DNA from: a virus
DNA: 47,366 nucleotides
Strand: one strand, 5' to 3'
Virus record (IMG/VR): IMGVR_UViG_3300043429_000117
Location: 1-47,366 of that record
A program made the translations under genes and the position numbers. Of the stretch, positions 25,671 through 33,652 are shown one piece after another; within the stretch, counting starts at the first letter, position 1, and every line of letters starts with the position of its first letter. The notes under the pieces were generated by a model. It was given only the letters and a program-made list of their open reading frames with translations. It was not told the origin of the DNA and made no database searches.

Positions 25671-27391
25671 TGCTAACTTTTCATTATGTCAAGTGGAAGA
25701 ACTTTCTGTCCGCCGGTAATCAGTGGACAGAAATCTCTTTAGATACTCACAAGAATACCCTTATTATGGGACACAATGGGTCGGGGAAGTCAACCTTCCT
25801 CGACGCATTGACTTTTGCTTTGTTCGGCAAGCCGTTTCGTAAGGTGAGCAAGGGTAATGTGGTCAACTCTATCAACAATAAGAACTGTGCGGTAGAGATT
25901 GAGTTTACTATAAACAACAAAAAGTATAAAGTCATCCGTGGTGTCAAACCTAATGTGTTTGAAATCTACTGTGAAGGTGCAATGGTCAATCAAGATGCAT
26001 CTGTTAAAGACTATCAAGATCACCTTGAAAAGTTCATTCTTAAGATGAACTATAAGTCCTTTACACAGATTGTTATTCTTGGTTCGGCCTCATTCACTCC
26101 GTTCATGCAGTTATCACCTAACGACCGTCGTGCCGTTATTGAGGAGTTGCTGGACATTCAAATCTTTTCTGCTATGTCAACGGTAGCCAAGAACCGCCTT
26201 CAATTGAACAAAGAAGGTTTGGAGAAGAACCGCATTGTATTGACAAGCAAGGAAGAGAATAAGACTTACATTGAACAGACATTAGAATCCTTACGTGCTA
26301 ACAGTGAGGAGAAGCTAAAAGAACTTGAAGCAAAGCGCCGGCAGTTGGAAGAAGATGAAGTAGCAGGTGCCCAAGAGGTTCAGCGTCATCAGCATTTCCT
26401 TGATAAGACGTTAGAAAAAGATATAGACCTCACACCACTAAAGTCTAAGCATTCCAAACTCATTGGTTTCAAGGCCAAGATGGAGAACAATGTTGAACGT
26501 TTACGCAAAGATAATTCGTTCTTTGAGGAGAATGATACTTGTCCTACTTGCCGGCAAACTATTGGAGAATCATTCAAGAGTGAGACGGTATCAACTAACA
26601 CTAAAAAGATTACAGAGATCGAGGACGGACTAAATAAAGTTACCGACCAGATAGACTTGGTTCTATCAGACATAGAGAAAATTGATGAAGTTCTCACAAA
26701 GATCAACGAACTTAAAATGGGTCTTTCATCTGCTAAGTCTTCCTATAACCATATTGCTAATAATCTGCGTCAAGTTGTTGAGCAGATTGAATCCTTCATG
26801 GGCTCAGATAAAACCACCCAAGAGTCAGAACGACAACTCGAAACAGTTCAACATGATATTTCCACCCTCCAAGCGGAGAAGGAGGCCCTTTTAGATGAGC
26901 GACAATATATTGATCTCGCCACGACCTTACTTAAGGATGGTGGTATCAAAACGAAAATCATCAAGCAGTATCTTCCAATTATCAACAAGCACATCAACAA
27001 GTATCTTGCCAAACTGGGTTTCTTTGTCAACTTTAATATCAATGAGTCCTTCGAAGAATCCATCAAGTCAAGATACAGGGACGAGTTTTCATACCATAAC
27101 TTTTCAGAGGGAGAGAAACTTCGAATCGATCTAGCAATCCTTCTAACATGGAGACAGATTGCTAAACTCAAGAATAGTGTGAATGTTAATATCTTGGTGT
27201 TCGATGAAATCCTAGATCGTGCTATGGACACCAGCGGTATTGATGAGTTCATTCGTATCATGTGGGATCTTGGTCATGAAGGCACCAATGTCTTTGTTAT
27301 CTCTCATAAAGATACAATGGTTGATAAGTTCCAAAGAACACTACAGTTCCAGAAAGTTAAAAACTTTAGTATCATGACAAAGGATGAATAG
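25670..27391 (+). CDS. 46: recombination nuclease subunit gp46 (Rad50/SbcC-like ATPase)
   Basis: The 573-residue product (T4 560) is the ATPase arm of the gp46/47 nuclease. Walker A GHNGSGKST is at 34-42, the coiled coil runs from about 170 to 440 with the zinc hook CPTC at 291-294, and the ABC signature FSEGEKLRIDLAI and Walker B ILVFDEILDRAMD follow in the C-terminal head. The ATG at 25670 shares its A with the ftsH stop; the TTG at 25667 is a poorer start. Separated from gene 47 by ftsH, whereas in T4 only small genes lie between them. Confidence 0.94.
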   Translation: MLTFHYVKWKNFLSAGNQWTEISLDTHKNTLIMGHNGSGKSTFLDALTFALFGKPFRKVSKGNVVNSINNKNCAVEIEFTINNKKYKVIRGVKPNVFEIYCEGAMVNQDASVKDYQDHLEKFILKMNYKSFTQIVILGSASFTPFMQLSPNDRRAVIEELLDIQIFSAMSTVAKNRLQLNKEGLEKNRIVLTSKEENKTYIEQTLESLRANSEEKLKELEAKRRQLEEDEVAGAQEVQRHQHFLDKTLEKDIDLTPLKSKHSKLIGFKAKMENNVERLRKDNSFFEENDTCPTCRQTIGESFKSETVSTNTKKITEIEDGLNKVTDQIDLVLSDIEKIDEVLTKINELKMGLSSAKSSYNHIANNLRQVVEQIESFMGSDKTTQESERQLETVQHDISTLQAEKEALLDERQYIDLATTLLKDGGIKTKIIKQYLPIINKHINKYLAKLGFFVNFNINESFEESIKSRYRDEFSYHNFSEGEKLRIDLAILLTWRQIAKLKNSVNVNILVFDEILDRAMDTSGIDEFIRIMWDLGHEGTNVFVISHKDTMVDKFQRTLQFQKVKNFSIMTKDE

Positions 27392-27392
27392 T

Positions 27393-27482
27393 ATGATTAC
27401 CTACGTTTATAACACACAGTATGGTTACCAGTCATATAACGTTGATAGCCTATGGCAGGGACTATCACAAATGGGTTGGTAA
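27393..27482 (+). CDS. possible 29-residue peptide
   Basis: An ATG one base after the gene 46 stop opens a 29-codon frame rich in Tyr, Gln and Trp (MITYVYNTQYGYQSYN at the start, ending QMGW). Its stop TAA overlaps the ATG of the methyltransferase by one base, which would fit a leader peptide giving translational coupling. The ribosome site is weak and no homology is known to me, so this is tentative. Confidence 0.3.
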   Translation: MITYVYNTQYGYQSYNVDSLWQGLSQMGW

Positions 27483-28138
27483 TGAACTTCCTTTTCTATC
27501 AAGCATGGACTAACAAAAGAGTCAATAGAATTGTTGATATCTTTGGTGCAAGTTGGTTCAATGACAAAACTGTTCTTGAGTTAGGAGCGGCACACGGTGA
27601 TATCGGTATTGAGTTGTTAAAACTTGGTGCCGATGTTACCTTTTCCGATGTTCGCTATGAACACCTGAATAGTATTGGTGATAAGTTAAACGAGTTTGCT
27701 TTTATGCCAAAGGCCCAACTTATCGACCAAAACAAGCCATATGAAATGGGTAAAAAGTTTGATTTGGTTCTACACCTTGGTGTCTTGTATCATATCGAAA
27801 ACTGGAAACAGGACTTAGAATGTGCCCTCAATCATACCAACACCATGATACTTGAAACAATGGTATCTCCATCAAAAGTAACAGATCATCCGATATACGG
27901 CACCTATAAGTGTAAGAGTCCTAACTTAACGCAAGAGTTAATAGAAGGTCATCTTACCGATCTTGGTTGTAAGTTCATTCGTTATGATACGGCAGAACTT
28001 GATTCGGTCGGACAATGGTTGCAGCCTGATATCAAAAACAACCACTTCTATAGTTGGAATGAAAACTGGATTCCGATAAAACATCCAAATCCAAAGGACA
28101 TGAACCACTATAGAAGATTTTGGCTTGTTCTAAGATGA
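27482..28138 (+). CDS. class I SAM-dependent methyltransferase
   Basis: The 218-residue product has motif I VLELGAAHGDIG (31-42), an acidic end of strand 2 (FSDVRYE), and the post-motif pattern FDLVLHLGVLYHIENW, as in small-molecule or sugar methyltransferases. The YHIENW block resembles tRNA-wobble CmoB and related enzymes, but the substrate cannot be read from the sequence. The start at 27482 is chosen because it overlaps the preceding stop; an upstream ATG at 27452 would add ten residues. It is followed, with a 4-base overlap, by an oxygenase gene; a second methyltransferase/oxygenase combination occurs in the glycan cluster at the right end. Confidence 0.8.
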   Translation: MNFLFYQAWTNKRVNRIVDIFGASWFNDKTVLELGAAHGDIGIELLKLGADVTFSDVRYEHLNSIGDKLNEFAFMPKAQLIDQNKPYEMGKKFDLVLHLGVLYHIENWKQDLECALNHTNTMILETMVSPSKVTDHPIYGTYKCKSPNLTQELIEGHLTDLGCKFIRYDTAELDSVGQWLQPDIKNNHFYSWNENWIPIKHPNPKDMNHYRRFWLVLR

Positions 28139-28722
28139 TACTTGAAATAGGTACAACCAAAATACTTAAGACAAGTTATCCTACCAATGAGTTATATGAA
28201 ACTGTAATAGACAAGATCAAAGGCATAACAAGTCAGCCCAATAACTTTCCTGGCTTCATTGCTAATGGTAGTTGCTCGTTTCATAACAAAGACGGTGATG
28301 GTAGAAAGCTATATGAATGGGAAGAGTTTAAAGACTTTATACCGTTTCTTAAACAGAATGTTAGAGATTACCTTGAAAGTATCTCTATACAGGAACAGGA
28401 TGCTCCGATAGCAGGCATGTGGGCCAACAGATACCCACCTGGAACATTTGTAGCAAGGCATAATCACAATGACCTGAATAGGCATAAGTCTTTAATCATT
28501 GGCGCTCTCTTTTACCTAAAGACACAAAGGAACGCTGGTGAATTAGTCATTGACATTCCGAACTATGGCGAGTATAATGTCAGTATGAATGAAGGTGACA
28601 TTGTGATATTCCAATCCTCATTAGACCACTGGACTACACCAAACAACAGTGACAATGATAAGTATGTTATCGGATTGGAACTTGTCGTTGGTATGGAAGG
28701 AAAGAAGTTAGATGAAATTTAG
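28135..28722 (+). CDS. 2OG-Fe(II) oxygenase
   Basis: The 195-residue product has the family pattern for an iron- and 2-oxoglutarate-dependent hydroxylase: a metal site HNHNDLN near residues 112-118, a strand GALFYLKT, GDIVIFQSSLDHWTTPN with the distal His, and a following basic/hydrophobic strand. It resembles the phage group often filed as putative 2OG-Fe(II) oxygenase. ATG overlaps the methyltransferase stop by 4 bases. Substrate unknown; hydroxylation of a protein, nucleotide or sugar all remain possible. Confidence 0.75.
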   Translation: MILEIGTTKILKTSYPTNELYETVIDKIKGITSQPNNFPGFIANGSCSFHNKDGDGRKLYEWEEFKDFIPFLKQNVRDYLESISIQEQDAPIAGMWANRYPPGTFVARHNHNDLNRHKSLIIGALFYLKTQRNAGELVIDIPNYGEYNVSMNEGDIVIFQSSLDHWTTPNNSDNDKYVIGLELVVGMEGKKLDEI

Positions 28723-28945
28723 TTATGAGTTTGTCCTTGAATGGTTATCGACAGCACTCGTTATCATTGGTGCCTGTCTAACCGCATGGAATATCTACCC
28801 AACCAACATCATGTTCCAGTTTGTAGGTAACGTTGGTTGGTTTGTTGTTGGTTATATGTGGCGCAAGTGGTCTCTAATGACCATTCAAGCGGTGATCAGT
28901 GTAATCTATATTGTCGGTCTAATCTCGAAAGGATACATTCTATGA
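28712..28945 (+). CDS. small three-helix membrane protein (DUF6552-like)
   Basis: The 77-residue product is almost entirely hydrophobic with about three predicted membrane helices (residues 8-27, 35-50, 56-74) separated by YPTN and WRKWS turns. The first two helices with an intervening YPTNI turn recall the DUF6552 group of small phage and bacterial membrane proteins; I am not certain. AAGGAAAG precedes the ATG and the gene overlaps the oxygenase by 11 bases. Confidence 0.6.
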   Translation: MKFSYEFVLEWLSTALVIIGACLTAWNIYPTNIMFQFVGNVGWFVVGYMWRKWSLMTIQAVISVIYIVGLISKGYIL

Positions 28946-29049
28946 GGTACAATCACTGGTTTTGGAACTCCTCGTTTATGAATTGTGTGGCTCGTTTTAT
29001 TGTTAATGCCAACAACTTCATCTGGAGTAAGCAGTATGGAAAAAATTGA
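28942..29049 (+). CDS. 35-residue hypothetical protein
   Basis: A good GAAAGGA ribosome site lies 8 bases before the ATG. The product is aromatic and Asn-rich (MRYNHWFWNSSFMNCV at the start) with one weak hydrophobic stretch. It overlaps the previous stop by 4 bases and the next start by 14 bases, as other genes in this run do. Below the usual annotation size; function unknown. Confidence 0.4.
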   Translation: MRYNHWFWNSSFMNCVARFIVNANNFIWSKQYGKN

Positions 29050-29209
29050 TCCTCATAAGACACACAACTACTCACATGAGCAGATTATAAAGTTTGCTTA
29101 CACACAGGAACTATATCATATCAAGAACCCAAAGTATGATAACGTCCGTGAGATACTTGAACAGTTTATGCAGGAACGAGTAAAAGAAATCACACAACGA
29201 TGGAAATAA
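29036..29209 (+). CDS. 57-residue hypothetical protein
   Basis: ATG at 29036 with GGAG about 9 bases upstream. The product is hydrophilic and helical (YSHEQIIKFAYTQELYHIK, then VREILEQFMQERVKEI). No family recognised. It overlaps the next gene by 10 bases. Confidence 0.5.
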   Translation: MEKIDPHKTHNYSHEQIIKFAYTQELYHIKNPKYDNVREILEQFMQERVKEITQRWK

Positions 29210-29430
29210 GAAAGAACTTCGAAACATTCAAGTCTGGTGATGTTGTAAGACTCAAACCAGGCTTTCCTTATGTCAGTCGTGACCTTCTTACAGACGAGAT
29301 ATATATTATAGAGAAGATGATAGCCGATGCTGGTGTTGTGACGTTGAAAGGTATGCCTTACAACAAAACATTCCCTGATGACGCATTTGAACTAATACAT
29401 AATGGAGATATGAGTGGCAAAGAGCAATGA
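29200..29430 (+). CDS. small SH3/KOW-like hypothetical protein
   Basis: The 76-residue product (FKSGDVVRLKPGFPYV, then EIYIIEKMIADAGVVTLKG, then DDAFELI) follows the strand pattern of small SH3-like barrels that start with G-D-V-V-x-L. Such proteins are common in T4-like phages without known role. It overlaps the DruA-like gene by 17 bases. Confidence 0.5.
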   Translation: MEIRKNFETFKSGDVVRLKPGFPYVSRDLLTDEIYIIEKMIADAGVVTLKGMPYNKTFPDDAFELIHNGDMSGKEQ

Positions 29431-30679
29431 AGAACTTGAATCCGTTGAACGCCAGTGGGATCAGTTTAAAGAAACATTTGAGGCACCGGATGCCTTAACC
29501 GATGACGAACTAAAAGCTGCCGTCATCGAGGACCTTACCAATGTGTCCAAGATGACGGTAGAAGAATATACACTTTATCAAAAGTGGCTTGAGGTTCATA
29601 TCAAGTATCCTACCGAATACAACGCCATGTATGATGAGTATGTCCTCAGTGATGGCTATCAAGAAACTGAAATCAATGCTATCAAGAATAACATCTGGAT
29701 TCCAGAACAGCCTGACGATTATCTAAATCTAAAGCCAGAGTTGATCTATGCTCCTGAAAAGAATCAGCAGAGCACCTGGAACACCATCCGTGACTTCACT
29801 TCCACAATGAAGAATAACTCCAACATCGGACGTAATCTATCTTACATTGTGGCTGATTCGGTTTCAGGTAAGTACCTGGGTGTTATCTGTATCTCCTCTG
29901 ACTTCCTCGATCTAACGCCACGAGATAAGTATATCGGCTGGGATCGTGATGTTAAGACCAATCAAGGCATGATCAATCATACCGCTATTGGTTCTACGAT
30001 TGTTCCATTACAGCCGCTTGGCTTCAACTATGTTGGTGGTAAACTACTGGCATTGATGTGCCTCACTGATAAGGTGCAGGAAGATTGGAAGAAGCAGTAT
30101 GGTGACACTCTCGTTGGTGTTACTACCACTTCTCTATATGGCCAGAAGAAGGCTGGCGGACTTTCACAGTATGATAATCTGAAACATTGGAAGAAGATGG
30201 GTTACACCAGCGGCTCCGTGTCATACGAAACGAGAAAGCCAACTGTAAAGTTAATGCTTGATTGGTTGAAGAAGAACCATACAAGAAAGTATTTTGAATG
30301 GTACATTGCCAAGAACCTTGATGGCATGCCTTACAAGCGTGATCATAAGAACCGTTCTTATACTTTCATCTATTCTACACTGGACATTCCAAAGGACCTT
30401 ATTCGTTCCGAACATGCTCGTGGTATCTATTTCAGTCCTTTGTATAACAACACCAATGAGTTTCTTCGTAAGGAAATCACCGAAGATAAACTTGACAAGT
30501 CTTTCGATACCAGCTATGATTACCTGGTAAATCTGTGGAAGGAAAAGTATGTAGCAAGACGGATTCGTTCCTTGAATGAACGAGGTTCCTTCTCTACCGA
30601 AACTCTATTCTACGATGACCTAATCTACATGGATTGGGAAGAAACGAAAGACAAATATCTATCTCAAGTTGGAAGATAA
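29414..30679 (+). CDS. DUF4338 / DruA-like protein
   Basis: Starts at GTG (29414) with GGAG 6 bases upstream; no in-frame ATG is near. In the 421-residue product, residues 140-250 carry the pattern YLGVICISSDFLDLTPRDKYIGWD, then HTAIGSTIVP, NYVGGKLLALM and VGVTTTSLYG. That is how I recognise the DUF4338 (PF14236) family, which includes DruA of the Druantia anti-phage defence system: the RD-x-x-IGW block, a central GGKL-A-L and a TTSL block. Biochemical activity of the family is not settled. A phage copy could be a replication or DNA-binding factor, or could interfere with host Druantia. It lies in an accessory run without other defence genes. Confidence 0.55.
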   Translation: MAKSNEELESVERQWDQFKETFEAPDALTDDELKAAVIEDLTNVSKMTVEEYTLYQKWLEVHIKYPTEYNAMYDEYVLSDGYQETEINAIKNNIWIPEQPDDYLNLKPELIYAPEKNQQSTWNTIRDFTSTMKNNSNIGRNLSYIVADSVSGKYLGVICISSDFLDLTPRDKYIGWDRDVKTNQGMINHTAIGSTIVPLQPLGFNYVGGKLLALMCLTDKVQEDWKKQYGDTLVGVTTTSLYGQKKAGGLSQYDNLKHWKKMGYTSGSVSYETRKPTVKLMLDWLKKNHTRKYFEWYIAKNLDGMPYKRDHKNRSYTFIYSTLDIPKDLIRSEHARGIYFSPLYNNTNEFLRKEITEDKLDKSFDTSYDYLVNLWKEKYVARRIRSLNERGSFSTETLFYDDLIYMDWEETKDKYLSQVGR

Positions 30680-30680
30680 A

Positions 30681-31178
30681 ATGGCACACTATGATTTGAC
30701 AAGTGGTAATGTGGTGTTAACGGAACATGATGTTGCTGAAAAAATCTTTGATCGTCTCGATGAAAAGGAGTTTGTTGAGGTTGTCAGTGATACTACTGAA
30801 ACTGGTGTAACACTTGATATTCCAATGACAGAACTTCCTGATACACCAGGTCTTTATCTTATCTATCATAAAGGTGACTTTAACCAGTATGAATGTATGT
30901 ATGCTGGTGAAGGTAACATCCGATATAGAGTGTATAGATTTGAGAAAGAACTTGCTGATAAGTCCAGAGAAGATGAAGGTCATTCTGCTGCAAAGAAAGT
31001 TAGACGCACTGGATTCATTCGTCATGGTGATCCTGTTTATGTAAAGTATATCACAAAAGCAGAACGTGATTCGGTCGTGGTTGATACACTTTGTAAATAT
31101 CTACGATTGAAAAACATTGATGAACATATCGCCCATATCGCAGGCGCCAAGTTTAACAAGAGGGTGAAAAAGGCATGA
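30681..31178 (+). CDS. GIY-YIG-like protein
   Basis: The 165-residue product carries PGLYLIYHKG (GLY at 57-59) and CMYAGEGNIRYRVYRF (YAG at 74-76, with Arg81/Arg83), spaced as in GIY-YIG nuclease domains. The catalytic Glu later in the domain is not obvious; an ERDS segment near residues 130-135 is the nearest candidate. It may be a small restriction- or repair-type nuclease, or an inactive relative. The ATG at 30681 is one base after the previous stop, with GGAAG upstream. Confidence 0.5.
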   Translation: MAHYDLTSGNVVLTEHDVAEKIFDRLDEKEFVEVVSDTTETGVTLDIPMTELPDTPGLYLIYHKGDFNQYECMYAGEGNIRYRVYRFEKELADKSREDEGHSAAKKVRRTGFIRHGDPVYVKYITKAERDSVVVDTLCKYLRLKNIDEHIAHIAGAKFNKRVKKA

Positions 31179-31318
31179 AATATACTCCGACATACTTTGA
31201 CTTTGATACGTTAAAGCACCACGAGTCCATTGCGGAAATATTCCTTTTAGTGGCTGGTGTTTACATTATCATCTATTCCGTAGCGTGGATCTTGAGTAAA
31301 CTACCCGTAAGTGATTGA
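31175..31318 (+). CDS. 47-residue single-span membrane protein
   Basis: ATG overlaps the previous stop by 4 bases. The product has a hydrophilic first half and one clear membrane helix (about residues 23-42, IFLLVAGVYIIIYSVAWIL). Similar one-span microproteins occur at 37339 and 37793. Function unknown. Confidence 0.5.
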   Translation: MKYTPTYFDFDTLKHHESIAEIFLLVAGVYIIIYSVAWILSKLPVSD

Positions 31319-31325
31319 TCCTAAA

Positions 31326-31346
31326 CGGACTTGACAAAACGGTCCG
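31326..31346 (+). repeat. inverted repeat flanking the -35 box of the cobT-like gene
   Basis: CGGAC (31326-31330) and GTCCG (31342-31346) flank TTGACAAAACG, so the -35 box is in the loop. A larger repeat sits at the same place in the cobS-like promoter at 33581. It could be an operator or a weak hairpin at the end of the upstream transcript. Confidence 0.5.
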
Positions 31347-31359
31347 GATTTGCTATACT
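31331..31359 (+). promoter_or_regulatory. sigma-70 promoter of the cobT-like gene
   Basis: TTGACA at 31331-31336, 17 bases, TATACT at 31354-31359, preceded by TGC (extended -10). It shares TTGACAAA, CCGG and TGCTATACT at identical spacing with the promoter at 33589. The inferred mRNA start near 31366 excludes upstream in-frame starts and supports the ATG at 31384. Confidence 0.85.
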
Positions 31360-31383
31360 TATGAAAATCGTGAAAGGATTCAT

Positions 31384-33567
31384 ATGTCTGACAAGTCTCT
31401 CCTGGCAAAACTTCTCGCCACTGAAAACATTACCATCCAGCGTAACCCGTCTCTTAAGACTGCCATGTTTGATCTTAAGAACCGTGTCCTTATGCTTCCC
31501 GTGTGGCAGGGTATCTCTAATGACCTGGAAGATTTGCTTCTGGTTCATGAGACTGGTCATGCCCTTGATACTCCCGAAGCGGAAGTATATAAGCAAACGG
31601 CTGACGATATTGCCGCTAAAGTTTTCCCTGGTGAAAAAGTTACCGAGGCTCTCCGTCGTACCGTTCAAGGCTTCTTGAATGTTATTGAGGATGCCCGTAT
31701 CGATAAGCGTCAAAAGCGCCGTTATCCTGGCTGCCGTCGTAACTATCTTATTGGTTACAAGGAACTTGCCGAACGTGACTTCTTCGGCACGGCTAAACGT
31801 GATATCAATACTATGAACTTTATTGACCGCTTGAATATGTATTTCAAGGGTGGTAGCGTTCATATGAACTTGACTTTCTCTCCCGAAGAAAAGGTTATGC
31901 TTCGCAAGGTTGAACTTGCTGAAACTTGGGCAGAGGTTGTTTCTATTACAGAAGAAATCTATACCTACTGTAAGAAGAAACTCGAAGAACAAAATGAAAT
32001 GGCTCTTACCTTAACCGCAGGAGAAGATGAAGATGCTGACATTGATGGTGATGGTGACGGTGATGAATATGACGATGAAGGTGATGGTGACGAATATGGT
32101 GAAAGCCAAGGTCTAAATCCTGGTGAAGGTGATATCAACGGCTCGGCTCATGCTGGCAAAGGTGCTGGCCCTGCCGACCGTCCGATCAATGCACCTCGTT
32201 CTGAAACGGACGATAACTGGCAGCGTAAGTCGGAAGAGATTGTTAAGAACGAAAACTCCACTTTCGTTTATGTAACAATGCCGACTGTCAATTGGGACAA
32301 AGCAATCAATGACTTTAAGGTTGTCCTTAAAGATTGGCGTGAGGAACTTGCTGGCCTTCGCCGTGATGCTTATGGTCGTGGCCTTAATCAAGAGTATTAT
32401 GCTCTTGCTCGTAAAGATATGATGGAATGGAAAACGAAAGAAAAAGATTCCATCTCCTTCATGGTCAAGGAGTTTGAACAGCGTAAGGCTGCCGAACTTT
32501 ATGCTCGTATCAATGTGGCTAAAACTGGTGTTATCGATACCAATAAACTACATTCTTACAAGTATAATGACGATATCTTCCGCCGTTTGTCGGTTATCCC
32601 GAAAGGTAAGAACCACGGCTTTGTGATGTTCATTGACTGGTCTGGTTCAATGCATTACACTCTGAAAGAAACCATGAAACAGTTGTTCTCCCTTTGCTTG
32701 TTCTGCAAACAAATCGGAGTGCCTTTCGAGGTGTATGGCTTCAAAGATTGTGGTGGTGACAATCCTTTTAGCTATATCGGTAAACAGAATGTCATCAAAG
32801 GTGACCGTGTGGTTCTTCGCAACTTCCTTTCTTCTCGTATGAACACGGAAGAAATGAACTTTGCAATGTCCTTCCTTTGGGCTGCTGGTTGTGGTATTTA
32901 CCTACAGTCTGATGGTATGGGTGGTACGCCTCTTAATGATGCTATCATGATTGCACCTAAAGTTGTTCGTGACTTTACGGAACGCCATAAGTTGGAAATC
33001 ACCAATGTCGTTTGGCTGACTGACGGTGATTCCAATGGTGCGAACGGTATTGAACATTCGACCGAACCTCGCAACTATACCAAAGGTCATAACACTCGGT
33101 ACTTTTATGTGGATCCCAATACTAACAAAACGTATGATTGGTATCCTCATCTTTGGTATCATACCCGTGACAACACCAATACGTTGCTCCGTATCCTGAA
33201 AGATAGCACTGGTTGTAACCTTGTCGGTTTCTTCCTGTATGAGTATAACAACTTTAAACGTATCGATAATGACTTTAATGTTGCTAACGGTAACCCAGAG
33301 GCATTCCTCAAAGCCCGCAAGTTCTGGTCAGATAACAAGTTCTATCCTGTCAAGAGTGCCGGCTATGATGAATATTACATTATCAATACGACGGCTATGC
33401 GTGATACGGATAACGATTTGGAAATCGACAATAGCGGTACCAAAAAGATGACCACTAAAAAGATGGCAGCGGCCTTCTCCAAGTTTGCCGCTAAAAAGAC
33501 TGTCAACCGTGTCCTTCTCCGCAACTTTGTGGAACGGATCGCTGGTCATTCTAAGAAAGTAGCGTAA
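31384..33567 (+). CDS. CobT-like protein: HExxH metallopeptidase-like plus von Willebrand A domain
   Basis: The 727-residue product starts with a domain holding HETGH (55-59), a zinc-protease-type motif, and VIEDARID (100-107), which could supply a further ligand. An acidic Asp/Gly/Glu linker (about 213-245) follows, then a helical region and a von Willebrand A domain with the metal site DWSGS (418-422) and a Thr/Asp pair further on (TDGDS near 567). VWA proteins of this kind act with MoxR/CobS-type ATPases, and such a gene is next. Cobalt-chelatase is the namesake, but chelatase function is unlikely to be the phage role; a remodelling chaperone is more plausible. Serine is mostly TCT/TCC/TCG, unlike the TCA-rich structural genes. 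Confidence 0.75.
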   Translation: MSDKSLLAKLLATENITIQRNPSLKTAMFDLKNRVLMLPVWQGISNDLEDLLLVHETGHALDTPEAEVYKQTADDIAAKVFPGEKVTEALRRTVQGFLNVIEDARIDKRQKRRYPGCRRNYLIGYKELAERDFFGTAKRDINTMNFIDRLNMYFKGGSVHMNLTFSPEEKVMLRKVELAETWAEVVSITEEIYTYCKKKLEEQNEMALTLTAGEDEDADIDGDGDGDEYDDEGDGDEYGESQGLNPGEGDINGSAHAGKGAGPADRPINAPRSETDDNWQRKSEEIVKNENSTFVYVTMPTVNWDKAINDFKVVLKDWREELAGLRRDAYGRGLNQEYYALARKDMMEWKTKEKDSISFMVKEFEQRKAAELYARINVAKTGVIDTNKLHSYKYNDDIFRRLSVIPKGKNHGFVMFIDWSGSMHYTLKETMKQLFSLCLFCKQIGVPFEVYGFKDCGGDNPFSYIGKQNVIKGDRVVLRNFLSSRMNTEEMNFAMSFLWAAGCGIYLQSDGMGGTPLNDAIMIAPKVVRDFTERHKLEITNVVWLTDGDSNGANGIEHSTEPRNYTKGHNTRYFYVDPNTNKTYDWYPHLWYHTRDNTNTLLRILKDSTGCNLVGFFLYEYNNFKRIDNDFNVANGNPEAFLKARKFWSDNKFYPVKSAGYDEYYIINTTAMRDTDNDLEIDNSGTKKMTTKKMAAAFSKFAAKKTVNRVLLRNFVERIAGHSKKVA

Positions 33568-33580
33568 AAACAATGACTTA

Positions 33581-33605
33581 CCGGGTGGTTGACAAAGCCA
33601 CCCGG
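33581..33605 (+). repeat. inverted repeat around the -35 box of the cobS-like gene
   Basis: CCGGGTGG (33581-33588) and CCACCCGG (33598-33605) are perfect complements with a 9-base loop TTGACAAAG that carries the -35 hexamer. No T run follows, so it is not a typical terminator for the upstream gene. It resembles an operator or a cruciform-type element. Confidence 0.6.
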
Positions 33606-33617
33606 TTATGCTATACT
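33589..33617 (+). promoter_or_regulatory. sigma-70 promoter of the cobS-like gene
   Basis: TTGACA at 33589-33594, 17 bases, TATACT at 33612-33617 with TGC before it. Its layout is nearly the same as the promoter at 31331. Start of transcription near 33624 supports the ATG at 33653, which has GAAAGGA upstream. Confidence 0.85.
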
Positions 33618-33652
33618 CCGTATATAATGATGATTCAGTGAAAGGAAACATT

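Noticed and set aside
31321-31992. A 223-codon open frame on the minus strand opposite the cobT-like gene
   Set aside because: It lies opposite a gene with clear domains, promoter and ribosome site, and its sequence has no recognisable family. Long antisense frames arise from codon bias.
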